The notes: generated from the letters alone by a model not told the origin. Shown: positions 1 through 9,396, counted from the first letter of the stretch. The stretch: DNA of 64,000 bases from Vibrio splendidus (GCF_024347615.1 NZ_AP025508.1:2356001-2420000), one strand, 5' to 3'. Numbers and translations: made by a program.

Positions 1-462
1 GGTGGCGCTGCCGTTGGTGGTGGTATCGGTTACTACTTCGACCAACAAGAAGCTGCACTTCGTGAAGAACTCATGAACTCTGGTGTTCAAGTTGAACGCG
101 TTGGTGAGAACCAGCTTCTACTTCGCCTAGAAAACGGCATTGGTTTTGGTTCTGGCTCTTACGCTTTGGAGTCTAGTATTCACAACACACTACGTGGTGT
201 TGCTCGTATCTTAGTTGAATACCCAGACACTAGCCTAGTGATCGACGGTCACACTGACAGCACTGGTAGCGAGTCGTCTAACCAAATCCTTTCTGAGCGT
301 CGTGCTGAATCTGTTCGTGCATTCTTGATCTCTCAAGACGTTGCTGCAGGTCGTGCCATTGCTCGTGGTAATGGTGAACGTTACCCTCTATGTGACAACA
401 ACACCTCTCAAGGTCGTGCTTGTAACCGTCGCGTAGAAATTCAAATCTTGCCACTTAAGTAG
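1..462 (+). CDS. OmpA-family outer-membrane protein, C-terminal part (5' end outside window)
   Basis: The reading frame is open from base 1, so the start lies upstream; 153 codons and a stop are visible. It begins with a Gly-rich stretch (GGAAVGGGIGYYFDQQ), like the glycine-zipper segment of YiaD-type proteins. A peptidoglycan-binding OmpA domain follows: VIDGHTDSTGS, then LSERRAESVRAFL, and the terminal CNRRVEIQI motif. Proteins of this family anchor the outer membrane to peptidoglycan through the conserved Asp and Arg of these motifs. Family assignment is secure; whether it is a lipoprotein cannot be judged without the N-terminus. Confidence 0.93.
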   Translation, partial: GGAAVGGGIGYYFDQQEAALREELMNSGVQVERVGENQLLLRLENGIGFGSGSYALESSIHNTLRGVARILVEYPDTSLVIDGHTDSTGSESSNQILSERRAESVRAFLISQDVAAGRAIARGNGERYPLCDNNTSQGRACNRRVEIQILPLK

Positions 463-469
463 CACGGTT

Positions 470-601
470 AAAGCCCAGTTACCTTTATCTATTGAATTAA
501 CCTCTATATAGTTGCTTATCAGTTATGTTACTCATTTAACGTGATAATAATAATCAACGACCATAAAGCGTATTCATACTGACATATCGATTCTGGGCTT
601 T
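470..601 (+). other. Long-range inverted repeat after the OmpA-family gene
   Basis: AAAGCCCAG at 470-478 pairs perfectly with CTGGGCTTT at 593-601, followed by T residues, enclosing about 114 AT-rich nt with no ORF. The right arm plus T tract is terminator-like, but the loop is far too long for a simple intrinsic terminator. It could be a structured 3' UTR or a small RNA. This covers nearly the whole gap before the next gene. Confidence 0.35.
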
Positions 602-617
602 TTACGAGACTTATCTT

Positions 618-1712
618 TTGCTGATCCTATCCAACATTTTGTCATCATCACTTCTTAGGCCTCTATTTCTAGCCCTCATATTTTCCACGATACCGTTGTC
701 CACCACACATTTCGTGCACGCAGCAAGCGGTGATGAATTTTCATTAGCTCCACAATCTCAAGAGTCACAACCTCAAGATCCAGTTTCTCAATACCAATTA
801 GCTCAAGCTTATGAATCGGGTGTCGACGTCCCTTTGAGCACCAGCGATGCATTTTATTGGTACTCGCAATCAGCGGATAACGGCAATGCAAATGCGCAAT
901 TTAGGCTGGCTGAATTGTATTTATCTGGGACAGGTGTAGAGCAAAGCAACAAGCTAGCTTTAGAATGGTTTATCAAATCAGCATTGCAAGGTAACAAACG
1001 CGCCTCAGTTGAGGTCGCAAAGATCTATGAGTCCTCGCTTGAGAAAGATCTACTCCTACCATTAGATGCATCACAGCTATGGTATGAAGCGGCCTTAAAA
1101 GACAACCCTGATGCAGAAGATGGTTACAATCGCGTTCTGGAAGCACAATTTAACCAACAACGCGCCAAACAGATCTCTTCGATTGAGCAGCTCAATGACA
1201 ACGTCAGTGCAGAAGCCAATACGAATCAACCAAGTACCTTCCCTTCGGCACTAACTTCTAGAGACCAAGCAACACGTTCTAACCTAACAAACTCTGACTA
1301 TATGATCGGCGCAGTACTGGCCGTTTTAATTGCAATAGTGAGTATCAGCGCGACTCTGGTTGTATCGCGAAAGCGACAGATTCTGAAGTCTGGTGAGTTA
1401 AATCAGCAACAGCAGACACTTGAAGCGCAGCTTAGCGCCAAAGACTTCACAATCAAACAGCAAAAGCGCCAACTTCAGACTATCTATAACGAACTGAAGA
1501 AGCAGAAAAACAACAAGAGCTTGAACAATTTTCAGGTAGCTTGTGCGCTATTTGGCTACACGCCTAGCTCAATTCCAGACCAGAAAAGCATCAAGATACG
1601 ATACAAACAATTATCAAAGATCTACCATCCAGATGGTCACGGATGTGACGAAGAAATGAAACGTTTGAACAATGCGCTAAAAACCATTTTACAAAATGTT
1701 ACAAAACCGTAA
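618..1712 (+). CDS. Sel1-repeat, single-TM, J-domain protein
   Basis: 364 residues from a TTG start; a weak ACGAGA lies upstream. In order: a hydrophobic export segment (~10-36), two to three Sel1-type TPR repeats (~55-165, e.g. AFYWYSQSADNGNANAQFRL), a low-complexity linker, one membrane segment (~228-250), a Gln/Lys-rich coiled coil (~255-298) and a C-terminal J-like helix pair with the diagnostic HPD at 337-339. HPD is the residue set by which J proteins stimulate DnaK. Predicted topology puts the Sel1 repeats in the periplasm and the J domain in the cytoplasm. The role is unknown. The TTG start is the least certain part. Confidence 0.75.
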   Translation: MLILSNILSSSLLRPLFLALIFSTIPLSTTHFVHAASGDEFSLAPQSQESQPQDPVSQYQLAQAYESGVDVPLSTSDAFYWYSQSADNGNANAQFRLAELYLSGTGVEQSNKLALEWFIKSALQGNKRASVEVAKIYESSLEKDLLLPLDASQLWYEAALKDNPDAEDGYNRVLEAQFNQQRAKQISSIEQLNDNVSAEANTNQPSTFPSALTSRDQATRSNLTNSDYMIGAVLAVLIAIVSISATLVVSRKRQILKSGELNQQQQTLEAQLSAKDFTIKQQKRQLQTIYNELKKQKNNKSLNNFQVACALFGYTPSSIPDQKSIKIRYKQLSKIYHPDGHGCDEEMKRLNNALKTILQNVTKP

Positions 1713-1877
1713 ACAACTACACATATTAAATTTGCAAGGTCGCAAAGATATCGATTTTATTAGTGTTGCAATCGATCCCCCTCTCAAAAACGGGTAACAA
1801 ACTATTAACTAATGGGTCTTACTTGTGTCATAATTTGCGCCGAAAATACACCTGACTTAAACAGGTGAGGAGAGAAT

Positions 1878-2066
1878 ATGTTCACAATAGAAGGCGTTTG
1901 TGATTGGTGCAAAAAGCCAAGCCTAGTTAAAAAGCACGACTACCTAGATGGTAAGTGTCATCATGCATGTAAAGAGTGCAATGATATTGCAACCATTGAT
2001 GTTCGCCAGTTCAATATTGGTGAAATGGAAATGAGAGCAAAACTCTCCCAAGCGACATTGAGATAA
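1878..2066 (+). CDS. Small Cys/His-rich protein, zinc-ribbon-like
   Basis: 62 residues with a good Shine-Dalgarno (GGTGAGGAGAG) before ATG. It contains CDWC near residue 8 and CHHACKEC near residues 27-34, i.e. paired Cys-x2-Cys-type knuckles that could hold one zinc ion. It is monocistronic and followed directly by an intrinsic terminator. I do not recognise the family. The strong ribosome site, own terminator and spaced cysteines argue for a real gene. Confidence 0.7.
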   Translation: MFTIEGVCDWCKKPSLVKKHDYLDGKCHHACKECNDIATIDVRQFNIGEMEMRAKLSQATLR

Positions 2067-2087
2067 GCAACACCGTTGAAATATAAG

Positions 2088-2110
2088 AAAGCGCCTAAGG
2101 CGCTTTTTTT
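2088..2110 (+). terminator. Intrinsic terminator after the small Cys-rich gene
   Basis: AAGCGCC-TAA-GGCGCTT stem followed by seven or more T residues, 22 bases after the stop codon. Confidence 0.9.
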
Positions 2111-2127
2111 GTGTCTGTGGTTTTAGA

Positions 2128-2203
2128 TCTTCTCTCTTCTCTCTTCTCTCTTCTCTCTTCTCTCTTCTCTCTTCTCTCTTCTCTCTTCTCTCTTCTCTCT
2201 TCT
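2128..2203. repeat. Heptanucleotide tandem repeat (TCTTCTC, about 10.9 copies)
   Basis: 76 bases of uninterrupted TCTTCTC repeat, all copies identical, pyrimidine on the plus strand. It lies between the Cys-rich gene's terminator and sulA. Perfect homogeneity suggests recent expansion by slippage. A spurious 68-codon ORF reads through it and is not a gene. Confidence 0.97.
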
Positions 2204-2255
2204 ATACAGGTGTATACAGTACTTTTCTGTCAAAACCACTGTATACACCTGTATA
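2203..2255. repeat. 18-bp perfect inverted repeat carrying LexA half-site sequence
   Basis: TATACAGGTGTATACAGT at 2203-2220 is the exact reverse complement of 2238-2255, with a 17-nt loop. The arms abut the heptamer array. The right arm shares ACTGTATACAC with the true LexA box near sulA (2415-2425) but lacks the second ACAG half, so it is not itself a CTGT-N8-ACAG site. The rest of 2256-2410 is AT-rich with nothing recognised. Confidence 0.85.
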
Positions 2256-2413
2256 AAGCTCACATTTTTTCAACTTATGAGACAAAACAGCAAATTCATT
2301 CGAATTTAATTTATTAAATAATTTCAATCACTTAACAACATCCTACCTATCACTTCAGACAAAATCGTCCAATAATCCCGCAAAAAACGCTTGATCTTAT
2401 AAGCAACTAAAAC

Positions 2414-2433
2414 TACTGTATACACATACAGCA
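2414..2433 (+). promoter_or_regulatory. LexA (SOS) box of sulA
   Basis: TACTGTATACACATACAGCA contains the CTGT-N8-ACAG core at 2416-2431, the gammaproteobacterial LexA consensus. It ends 19 bases before the sulA start. An AAGGA ribosome site lies between. Confidence 0.93.
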
Positions 2434-2452
2434 TGTATATAAGGACAGCAAA

Positions 2453-2860
2453 ATGATTCAAGCACACGTTAAAGCCCAACACTCTAGCCCGCTAGTTCAC
2501 TGCGCATTTACATCAGTTTCTCGTAAAAGCAAAAATTCAAACGAGGAAGCGTTATTTGCAAGAATGGCGTTGCTGTCCAACCAACATCAGTGGCTACTGT
2601 TTACCGCTCAAACACCGAGACCATCCGCCAAGCAGCTGAAGCAACATAATGTTTGCTGCGACCGAGTTATTCATATGAAAGCCTCTCATCAAATGACTGA
2701 GGTAGAAACCGTCGAGAAAGCCATTCGCTCTAAGAATGCGAGTGCGATTGTGGCAAGTGCATCGATTGATCAATTCAGTCAGCAATATCTAAGAACATTA
2801 GGAATGCGCTTTCAGTGTGAAGTCTTCTTTATGGATGCGAATTCAGAGCGTATTCACTAA
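2453..2860 (+). CDS. sulA: SulA, SOS-induced inhibitor of cell division
   Basis: 135 residues. SulA binds FtsZ and blocks septation during DNA damage; it is normally removed by Lon. The central segment QWLLFTAQTPRPSAKQLKQ followed by VIHMKASH and VEKAIRSKNASAIVA matches the SulA core, which has a RecA-like fold. It is shorter than E. coli SulA (169) because of a short N-terminus, as in other vibrios. The LexA box just upstream is strong independent support. The gene stands alone and ends at a terminator. Confidence 0.9.
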   Translation: MIQAHVKAQHSSPLVHCAFTSVSRKSKNSNEEALFARMALLSNQHQWLLFTAQTPRPSAKQLKQHNVCCDRVIHMKASHQMTEVETVEKAIRSKNASAIVASASIDQFSQQYLRTLGMRFQCEVFFMDANSERIH

Positions 2861-3002
2861 GCCACCTTGCTTAATATCATGTTGGCTTAATAACATTGTT
2901 GGCTCAAAAACATAGCCCATACACATAGCTTAATCTTTTAGCTAACAAACTTAAGTTAACTTAACAGCATAGCTCCAAAACACAGTCCAAATATACTGCC
3001 TT

Positions 3003-3059
3003 CCCCTGCCCTACGATTCGCCTATTTTTTGGCGAATTGTTAGGCGGGGGTTTTTATTT
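3003..3059 (+). terminator. Terminator between sulA and purC
   Basis: Nested stem: GATTCGCC/GGCGAATT inside an imperfect CCTGCC/GGCGGG pairing, ending GGCGGGGG then TTTTTATTT. It lies about 145 bases after sulA. The stretch 2861-3002 before it holds no gene. Confidence 0.8.
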
Positions 3060-3071
3060 AAACAATAGATT

Positions 3072-3087
3072 TAGCAATCGTTTGCTT
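3072..3087 (+). promoter_or_regulatory. PurR operator upstream of purC
   Basis: TAGCAATCGTTTGCTT keeps the full GCAA-N-CG-N-TTGC core of the PurR consensus. It sits about 30 bases upstream of a TATAAT-like -10 at 3116-3121, so PurR bound here would occlude the -35 region. Known biology: PurR with hypoxanthine or guanine represses purine-synthesis genes. Confidence 0.8.
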
Positions 3088-3115
3088 TTTATCTGGAAGG
3101 AAATAGTAGATTGAG

Positions 3116-3121
3116 TATAAT
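3116..3121 (+). promoter_or_regulatory. Probable -10 element of purC
   Basis: Exact TATAAT about 67 bases before the purC start. The matching -35 is weak and overlaps the 3' side of the PurR box region. Confidence 0.55.
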
Positions 3122-3187
3122 GCCCGTCTAATCATGTGCACACCGCACTTCTCTGTATGACGTTTGATAAAAGATAGGAATGTCTAA

Positions 3188-4291
3188 ATGAGCCTTGCTG
3201 ATCAAGTTCTTGCCGTAAATGATGACCTACCAATCCGTACTGACAAACCTGTCCACAGTGGCAAAGTTCGCTCAGTCTACTGGTTAACTGAAGAAGATAG
3301 TCAACGACTAATCAAAGAGAAAGGCTACGATGTAGCACCAGATGCGCCTTTAGCAATCATGGTGATCAGTGACCGTATCTCTGCATTTGATTGTATCTGG
3401 CGTGGTGAAGGTAATCTTAAAGGTGTTCCCGGTAAGGGAGCGGCTCTGAATGCTATCTCTAACCACTGGTTCAAATTGTTTAAAGACAACGGACTTGCTG
3501 ACAGTCATATTCTTGATATCCCCCACCCGTTTGTATGGATTGTACAAAAAGCTCGCCCAGTTATGATTGAAGCGATTTGTCGTCAATACATCACCGGCTC
3601 AATGTGGCGTGCATACGCAAACGGCGAACGTGAATTCTGTGGTATCGAGATGCCTGAAGGCCTCGAGAAAGACAAGAAGCTACCTGAGCTACTGATCACG
3701 CCTTCAACAAAAGGGATTTTGAAAGGTATCCCTGGTGTTCCAGAAGCTGACGATGTGAACATCTCGCGTAACAACATCGAAGATAACTTCGCAGCGTTCA
3801 ACTTTACTCAAGCAAGCGATATCGCGCACTACGAGAAGCTGTTAAAAGAAGGCTTCAACGTTATCAGCCAAGCACTTGCGAAAGTCGACCAAACCTTTGT
3901 GGATACAAAGTTTGAATTTGGTTACGTCAACGATGCTCAAGGTAAAGAAAAGCTGATCTACATGGACGAAGTGGGTACGCCAGATTCATCTCGCATTTGG
4001 GATACTCAGGAATACAACAAAGGCAATATCGTTGAAAACTCTAAAGAGGGTTTCCGTCAGTTCTTGCTTAACTACTTCCCTGATGCAGACATTCTTTTGA
4101 ACAAAGAACGCATGCCAGAACGTGAAGCATTAGCTCGTGACAATGAACTGCCTCTCGATTCACTGATGTCTCTGTCGCGTACTTATCTTGATATCGCAGC
4201 GAAAATCACAGGTGCAGAGATCGTACTGAGCGAGAATCCTAAGCAAGAAATCATCGATGTACTGCGTGCTGACTATGGTCTAGTCGACTGA
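3188..4291 (+). CDS. purC: Phosphoribosylaminoimidazole-succinocarboxamide synthase (SAICAR synthetase)
   Basis: 367 residues. It joins CAIR and aspartate using ATP in de novo purine synthesis. Visible family features are [11 protein letters not shown] near the start (nucleotide-binding loop), [30 protein letters not shown] and [13 protein letters not shown]. It is the longer PurC form seen in vibrios and many proteobacteria rather than the ~237-residue E. coli type. The gene is monocistronic, with a PurR box upstream and a strong terminator downstream. Confidence 0.97.
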   Translation: MSLADQVLAVNDDLPIRTDKPVHSGKVRSVYWLTEEDSQRLIKEKGYDVAPDAPLAIMVISDRISAFDCIWRGEGNLKGVPGKGAALNAISNHWFKLFKDNGLADSHILDIPHPFVWIVQKARPVMIEAICRQYITGSMWRAYANGEREFCGIEMPEGLEKDKKLPELLITPSTKGILKGIPGVPEADDVNISRNNIEDNFAAFNFTQASDIAHYEKLLKEGFNVISQALAKVDQTFVDTKFEFGYVNDAQGKEKLIYMDEVGTPDSSRIWDTQEYNKGNIVENSKEGFRQFLLNYFPDADILLNKERMPEREALARDNELPLDSLMSLSRTYLDIAAKITGAEIVLSENPKQEIIDVLRADYGLVD

Positions 4292-4339
4292 TTGCATTCT
4301 AGAAAGCGAGTAAGCTCGTAAACACAAGTTTCAGATACT

Positions 4340-4371
4340 AAAAGGGCCTCATCATTATTGAGGCCCTTTTT
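4340..4371 (+). terminator. Intrinsic terminator of purC
   Basis: AAAGGGCCTC - ATCATTATT - GAGGCCCTTT with T tract, about 50 bases after the stop. Confidence 0.95.
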
Positions 4372-4417
4372 ACGTGTGCGATTTTTAATATTCTTTGAGC
4401 TCGCTTCTAAGCTATAT

Positions 4418-4452
4418 GCTCTAGGCTCTAAGCTCTAAGCTCTAAGCTCTAA
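4418..4452. repeat. Heptanucleotide tandem repeat (GCTCTAA, five copies)
   Basis: GCTCTAG followed by four GCTCTAA units, with related degenerate sequence (CTTCTAAGCTATAT) just before. It lies between the convergent purC and the minus-strand gene at 4467. Confidence 0.95.
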
Positions 4453-4466
4453 GTAATAATGAGAGA

Positions 4467-4844
4467 TTACAACTTGATAGTAAACTCTTCTCCAGTATTC
4501 TCGGCGATCACCAAATGACTGCGCGTCTCGATGTACTCTATCTGCTCTTCTTCAAGAGAATATGGCATAACAACTTTGAGCTCATTGATCCCTTCCAGCC
4601 TAGCTAGCTTAAGTAAGGTAACAATGTTTGACTCATCACTTTTACGCGTCGACATTGATTTTAATGCCATCTGCCATAAACGATCTTCAGGGCTTGCTAG
4701 CTCTTTAATGCTATCTCGCCAGACGGTACTGAATACTGGCGCAATTGTGGTTAGTGCTTCCAGAAAAGTCCATTTTTTACTGCATGAGGCGCCAAGAAAG
4801 GTTGTGTAATCGAACTCTACACGCGTCTCTATCTGTTTTTCCAT
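4467..4844 (-). CDS. Hypothetical protein, ~125 residues
   Basis: I do not recognise the family. The start at 4844 (MEKQIETRVEF) is chosen because GGGGGA lies four bases before it; an ATG five codons upstream (4859) has no ribosome site. The protein is mixed alpha/beta, soluble, with no signal peptide or TM segment. It ends in acidic sequence (SLEEEQIEYIETRSH...ENTGEEFTIKL). Single gene, convergent with purC; the 188-base gap upstream is AT-rich. Confidence 0.7.
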   Translation of the reverse strand: MEKQIETRVEFDYTTFLGASCSKKWTFLEALTTIAPVFSTVWRDSIKELASPEDRLWQMALKSMSTRKSDESNIVTLLKLARLEGINELKVVMPYSLEEEQIEYIETRSHLVIAENTGEEFTIKL

Positions 4845-5047
4845 GATGTCCCCCGACACTTTGACAACACAATATACTCAATATCTATCAACTCTTTCTT
4901 TATAGCAATAGGATATAGAAGAATAGTCTTTTATGACCTTTTGATTGGTTAAAAAGGCATATAAAAATCAATTTTGTAACAAAATAAGCACTGAATAATC
5001 ATATATGCACCTATTTGATTAATATTTTAGAGATAAAACTTATCTAT

Positions 5048-7426
5048 CTATTTTATATCAATTATCCGGCTCGCTTTTTTGTATTGAATACGCCAGCCAG
5101 ACCATGTTGGCAGCTCCCAGCGTTTTGGTGATAACTTTCGGCTACCCGATTGATAGTGAACGTAAATCAGCTTTCGCGCGGGCAAGTATTCTACATCGAG
5201 TTGTAAGTCGGCAAGGCTCAGTGCAAACGGGTATTTTTCAGAGAACTCTGAATAGAACCAACTTGGAATCCCATGGAAAGGTATGTCTGCATGGTCGAAC
5301 ATTTCCAATTCGCTCACATCAGTGACACCTAGCACCTCAAGCTGCTCTATCAACCATAGCTCAAAGTTAATGTTCTCAATTTCTGGTGTGTATTGGGTTT
5401 GTTCATCGAGACCGAGTTTCACATACAGCTGCCAGTGTTTGATTTCTTGAGTGCGAACCTTTGCAAAACCGGGAAGTTGGACGCCTTTTAACACAAGATC
5501 GACAATAGGCTTTAATGATAGTTGCCCTTCAGCCGCGACGAGCTTAGTCGTAATTGTACGGCTTGCGTATACCAAAGCCATCTCGGTAAAGACACCATCA
5601 TCATTTACTCTTGTTTCACCTTGCTCCCACTCTCCGAGTTCAGCTTCAATGATAAGCTCAAGAGGAATAGGTGCCGTGACCGTCGCTAAGGTCAGTGTTT
5701 GCTTAACACCTCTTCCCGGCAAACTATGGGTATCAAGCACCAACATCGCTTGTGCATTGTCCGGGAAACGATTCTGACGGCCGAGTACTGCCTCTAACAC
5801 TCCATTGGCAAAGGCTTCTTTCCTCTTCAGTCGGCGCACAAACACCAGCTCAGGATGCAAATTCACAATAGTCTTAAGCAGCTCAATACGTTGGAAACGT
5901 GACGCGACTTCTAACTGAGGAAGTTCAAACACCTCACGCATTTGCTTTGCCAGCCCTTGTGCTTCATTCAGTGCCTGTTGGTCTATTTCTAGATGCGGAT
6001 AATCGCGACCACGAACAATCTGAATCAACAGGCTTAGATCACACCCTTCCTTTTCTTGCTGAGCCAGCGCTTCAAGATGTTCTGCATTGGTTGGTAATTG
6101 GTATAAGCGAGCAGGAACGGACAACGCCGCGGTGAGATCGACCATCGCTTCTTTTAAGGCTTTGGTTTTGATTCGAGTAACGATGTCGGCATACAAAGCA
6201 TCAATCGGCAATGGATACAGCTTTTTACCATGCTCGGTAATTTGATGGTCGGCGTTAATCGCCTCCATCGTCAGCAAGGTTTGAGTCGCGCTGTTTAATG
6301 ACTTCTCAGGAATAGGATCAAGGAAGGACAAGCTCTCAAACGGAGCACCACAACATGCCGCGGCCAACACAGGTTCTGTCAGCTCTTCACGCTGCAATTC
6401 AGGTGGCGTGACTAACTCTAACGCCGCATGCTCGCCATATAGACGCACACAAATGCCATCCATCACCCTACCCGCGCGGCCAGCTCGTTGTTTGGCACTC
6501 GCTCGTGATATGGATTTAAGCATCAGTGTGGTTCTTCCGTTTCGTTGAACGGTGCGTCTTTCTAACCCTGAATCTATCACCACGCCAATATCAGGTATGG
6601 TGAGGGAGGTTTCAGCAACGTTGGTCGCCAAAATGACCTTTCTCAGGCTATTACCTTCAGTATTGATATTACGACCCGATAACGCTAGATCTCGTTCTTT
6701 TTCACAGACCGACGCATGCAATTTCACTACTTGGATGTCTGGATTCTTTGCCAAGGCTTGTTCACATTGCACGATCTCTTTTTTACCTGGTAGGAAAACC
6801 AAGATATCGTCATGTGAAGCGATCAATTGATGATTCACTTCTTCAGCAATGCGTTGCTCTAGATGTCGAATATCGGGCAATGCTCTGGATTCATTCGCCC
6901 TGTGTTCAATAGCAACTTGATAAGTTCGGCCTTCACAGCTTATTCGATTCGCATCCAAGTAATGAGCAAGACGCTCTCCTTCAATGGTTGCTGAAGTGAT
7001 CACCAAGCGATGGCTCTCTTTTTGTTTGAGAATCGCTACCAGCAGATCAATGTCCCAGCGTCTCTCGTGAAACTCATCCACCACAATCACATCAAAACTG
7101 GCTAATCCGTCTTCTGATAACCAACGCAGCGCGATACCGGGAGTCACAAAAACAACGTTAGTTTGCTCGTTATACTCTGACTCAAGCTTAATCGCATAGC
7201 CAACCTTGCTACCAAGCTTCTCACCCGATTGCTGTGCGAGGTATTTAGCCAATGACGTACACGCGATACGTCTTGGTTCCACCACCAGCACTCGTCCATG
7301 CTGAGAAGCCCAAAGTGGCAAACGCGTTGATTTACCCGATCCGGTTTCAGCTTCGACTACAAGGTGAGAATTGGCGATTTGCTCGTGGAATACGTTTTGA
7401 TAAGAATCGATAGGAAGTAATGACAT
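5048..7426 (-). CDS. DEAH-box ATP-dependent helicase, HrpB-like
   Basis: 792 residues. Superfamily 2 motifs in order: Walker A TGSGKST (28-34), motif II DEFH (117-120), SAT (145-147), the NVAETSLTIP segment (~269-278) and motif VI QRAGRAGR (313-320), then winged-helix/ratchet domains and a long C-terminal region. Length and layout fit HrpB (~810-820) rather than the 1300-residue HrpA. DEFH replaces the usual DECH/DEAH. HrpB's cellular role is poorly defined, probably RNA remodelling. The gene is alone and divergent from maeA, with AAGGAGG a few bases before ATG. Confidence 0.88.
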   Translation of the reverse strand: MSLLPIDSYQNVFHEQIANSHLVVEAETGSGKSTRLPLWASQHGRVLVVEPRRIACTSLAKYLAQQSGEKLGSKVGYAIKLESEYNEQTNVVFVTPGIALRWLSEDGLASFDVIVVDEFHERRWDIDLLVAILKQKESHRLVITSATIEGERLAHYLDANRISCEGRTYQVAIEHRANESRALPDIRHLEQRIAEEVNHQLIASHDDILVFLPGKKEIVQCEQALAKNPDIQVVKLHASVCEKERDLALSGRNINTEGNSLRKVILATNVAETSLTIPDIGVVIDSGLERRTVQRNGRTTLMLKSISRASAKQRAGRAGRVMDGICVRLYGEHAALELVTPPELQREELTEPVLAAACCGAPFESLSFLDPIPEKSLNSATQTLLTMEAINADHQITEHGKKLYPLPIDALYADIVTRIKTKALKEAMVDLTAALSVPARLYQLPTNAEHLEALAQQEKEGCDLSLLIQIVRGRDYPHLEIDQQALNEAQGLAKQMREVFELPQLEVASRFQRIELLKTIVNLHPELVFVRRLKRKEAFANGVLEAVLGRQNRFPDNAQAMLVLDTHSLPGRGVKQTLTLATVTAPIPLELIIEAELGEWEQGETRVNDDGVFTEMALVYASRTITTKLVAAEGQLSLKPIVDLVLKGVQLPGFAKVRTQEIKHWQLYVKLGLDEQTQYTPEIENINFELWLIEQLEVLGVTDVSELEMFDHADIPFHGIPSWFYSEFSEKYPFALSLADLQLDVEYLPARKLIYVHYQSGSRKLSPKRWELPTWSGWRIQYKKASRIIDIK

Positions 7427-7610
7427 AAAAAGGAGGAGTCGCGAAAAAGTGTGAGCGAAGTATAACGAATTATGGCGCTAGAATTCGATAAGTGTGGGAC
7501 ATGGGTAAGAATATCATTTTGTTTGCAAAGATCGGAGGGAAACTATTTACAATTGAATAACTAAACCGTTATCATTTTTCGGTTACCCTTTCTCCCATAT
7601 TAGGCATCCA

Positions 7611-9299
7611 ATGAACAACGATAAACGCCCTCTATATATCCCTTATGCTGGTCCTGCTCTACTAAGTACCCCTCTTCTAAACAAAGGCAGCGCATTCTCT
7701 GCTGAAGAGCGCAGTTCTTTCAACCTTGAAGGCTTGTTACCGGAAACGACCGAAACAATCCAAGAGCAAGTAGGACGTGCATACAAGCAATATTGTAACT
7801 TCGAAAGTGATATGGATAAGCATATCTACCTTCGTAACATCCAAGACACTAATGAAACGCTTTTTTATCGTTTAGTTCAAAACCACATTTCTGAAATGAT
7901 GCCTATCATTTACACGCCAACGGTTGGCGCAGCATGTGAGAACTTCTCAAATATTTACCGTCGTGGCCGTGGTCTGTTTATCTCATACCCGAACCGCGAT
8001 CGTATCGATGACCTACTGAACAATGCGACAAACCACAACGTTAAAGTTATCGTGGTTACGGATGGTGAGCGTATTCTTGGTTTGGGAGACCAAGGTATCG
8101 GTGGCATGGGTATTCCAATTGGTAAGCTAGCACTGTACACAGCTTGTGGCGGTATCAGCCCAGCTTACATGCTACCTATCGTGCTCGATGTGGGTACAAA
8201 CAACCCTCAACGTCTTGCTGACCCAATGTACATGGGCTGGCGTCACCCTCGTATCACAGGTGCTGACTACGATGCATTCGTTGAAGAGTTCATCCAAGCA
8301 GTTCAACGCCGTTGGCCTGATGCATTAGTTCAGTTCGAAGATTTCGCACAAAAGAACGCAATGCCACTGCTTGAGCGTTACAAAGATCGCCTCTGTTGTT
8401 TCAACGATGACATCCAAGGCACAGCAGCCGTAACGGTTGGTTCTCTACTTGCAGCATGTAAAGCAGCAAACAGCAAACTTTCAGATCAACGCATCACCTT
8501 CTTAGGTGCGGGTTCTGCAGGTTGTGGTATTGCTGAAGCTATCATTGCTCAAATGGTGTCTGAAGGTATCAGCGATGCACAAGCACGCTCTCAAGTTTAC
8601 ATGGTTGACCGTTGGGGTCTGCTACAAGAAGGGATGCAAAACCTGCTTGATTTCCAACAGCGTCTCGTTCAAACCAACGAAAACACCAAAGACTGGGAAA
8701 GCGACGGCACTGGTTTCTCTCTACTAGACGTTGTTCGCCACGCGAAACCAACAGTATTAGTTGGTGTATCTGGTGCTCCAGGTCTGTTCAGCAAAGAAGT
8801 CATCAAAGAGATGAACCTACACTGTGAACGCCCTATCGTGTTCCCACTATCAAACCCAACAAGCCGTGTTGAAGCAACTCCAAACGACATTATTCGTTGG
8901 ACTGATGGCCAAGCACTGGTTGCCACAGGTAGCCCATTTGAGCCAGTAACTCATAACGGCACCACTTACCCAATCGCTCAGTGTAACAACAGCTACATCT
9001 TCCCAGGTATTGGCCTTGGTGTATTGGCTGTGAATGCTTCACGTATCACTGATGAAATGCTAATGGAATCAAGCCGTGCACTTGCTACGTGTTCTCCACT
9101 AGCAATCAATGGCACAGGCGCTCTACTTCCACCATTGGAAGAGATCCACACCGTATCTAAGAAGATTGCTCTTGCGGTAGGTAAAAAGGCGATTGAACAG
9201 GGCGTTGCTCTAGAGATCACTGAAGAAGCTCTTCAACAAGCGATTGACCAGCACTTCTGGCAGCCGGTTTACCGTCGCTACAAGCGTACTGCATTCTAA
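7611..9299 (+). CDS. maeA: NAD-dependent malic enzyme
   Basis: 562 residues, the usual MaeA length. It oxidatively decarboxylates malate to pyruvate with NAD+. Signatures: [18 protein letters not shown] (malate/Mn site), [19 protein letters not shown] (malic-enzyme signature) and [14 protein letters not shown] (dinucleotide-binding Rossmann loop). It is monocistronic with a terminator. The ribosome site is weak (TTAGGCA), and the start is supported by the conserved N-terminus [13 protein letters not shown]. Confidence 0.96.
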   Translation: MNNDKRPLYIPYAGPALLSTPLLNKGSAFSAEERSSFNLEGLLPETTETIQEQVGRAYKQYCNFESDMDKHIYLRNIQDTNETLFYRLVQNHISEMMPIIYTPTVGAACENFSNIYRRGRGLFISYPNRDRIDDLLNNATNHNVKVIVVTDGERILGLGDQGIGGMGIPIGKLALYTACGGISPAYMLPIVLDVGTNNPQRLADPMYMGWRHPRITGADYDAFVEEFIQAVQRRWPDALVQFEDFAQKNAMPLLERYKDRLCCFNDDIQGTAAVTVGSLLAACKAANSKLSDQRITFLGAGSAGCGIAEAIIAQMVSEGISDAQARSQVYMVDRWGLLQEGMQNLLDFQQRLVQTNENTKDWESDGTGFSLLDVVRHAKPTVLVGVSGAPGLFSKEVIKEMNLHCERPIVFPLSNPTSRVEATPNDIIRWTDGQALVATGSPFEPVTHNGTTYPIAQCNNSYIFPGIGLGVLAVNASRITDEMLMESSRALATCSPLAINGTGALLPPLEEIHTVSKKIALAVGKKAIEQGVALEITEEALQQAIDQHFWQPVYRRYKRTAF

Positions 9300-9364
9300 T
9301 AAAACGTGCTGTACTTTAAATAAAGTGTACTGCGCTTGGAATAAAGAGCGTTAACTACTCTTAT

Positions 9365-9396
9365 AAGAGCCTCTGCAACTGCAGGGGCTTTTTTCT
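9365..9396 (+). terminator. Intrinsic terminator of maeA
   Basis: AAGAGCCTCTGC - AACT - GCAGGGGCTTTT stem with G-U pairs and a T tract. Confidence 0.9.

Noticed and set aside
2203-2255. Second functional LexA box
   Set aside because: Only CTGT half sites are present; the CTGT-N8-ACAG pattern is missing.
2111-2317. 68-codon ORF across the TCTTCTC array
   Set aside because: Its Leu/Ser repeat comes directly from the heptamer; there is no ribosome site or family.
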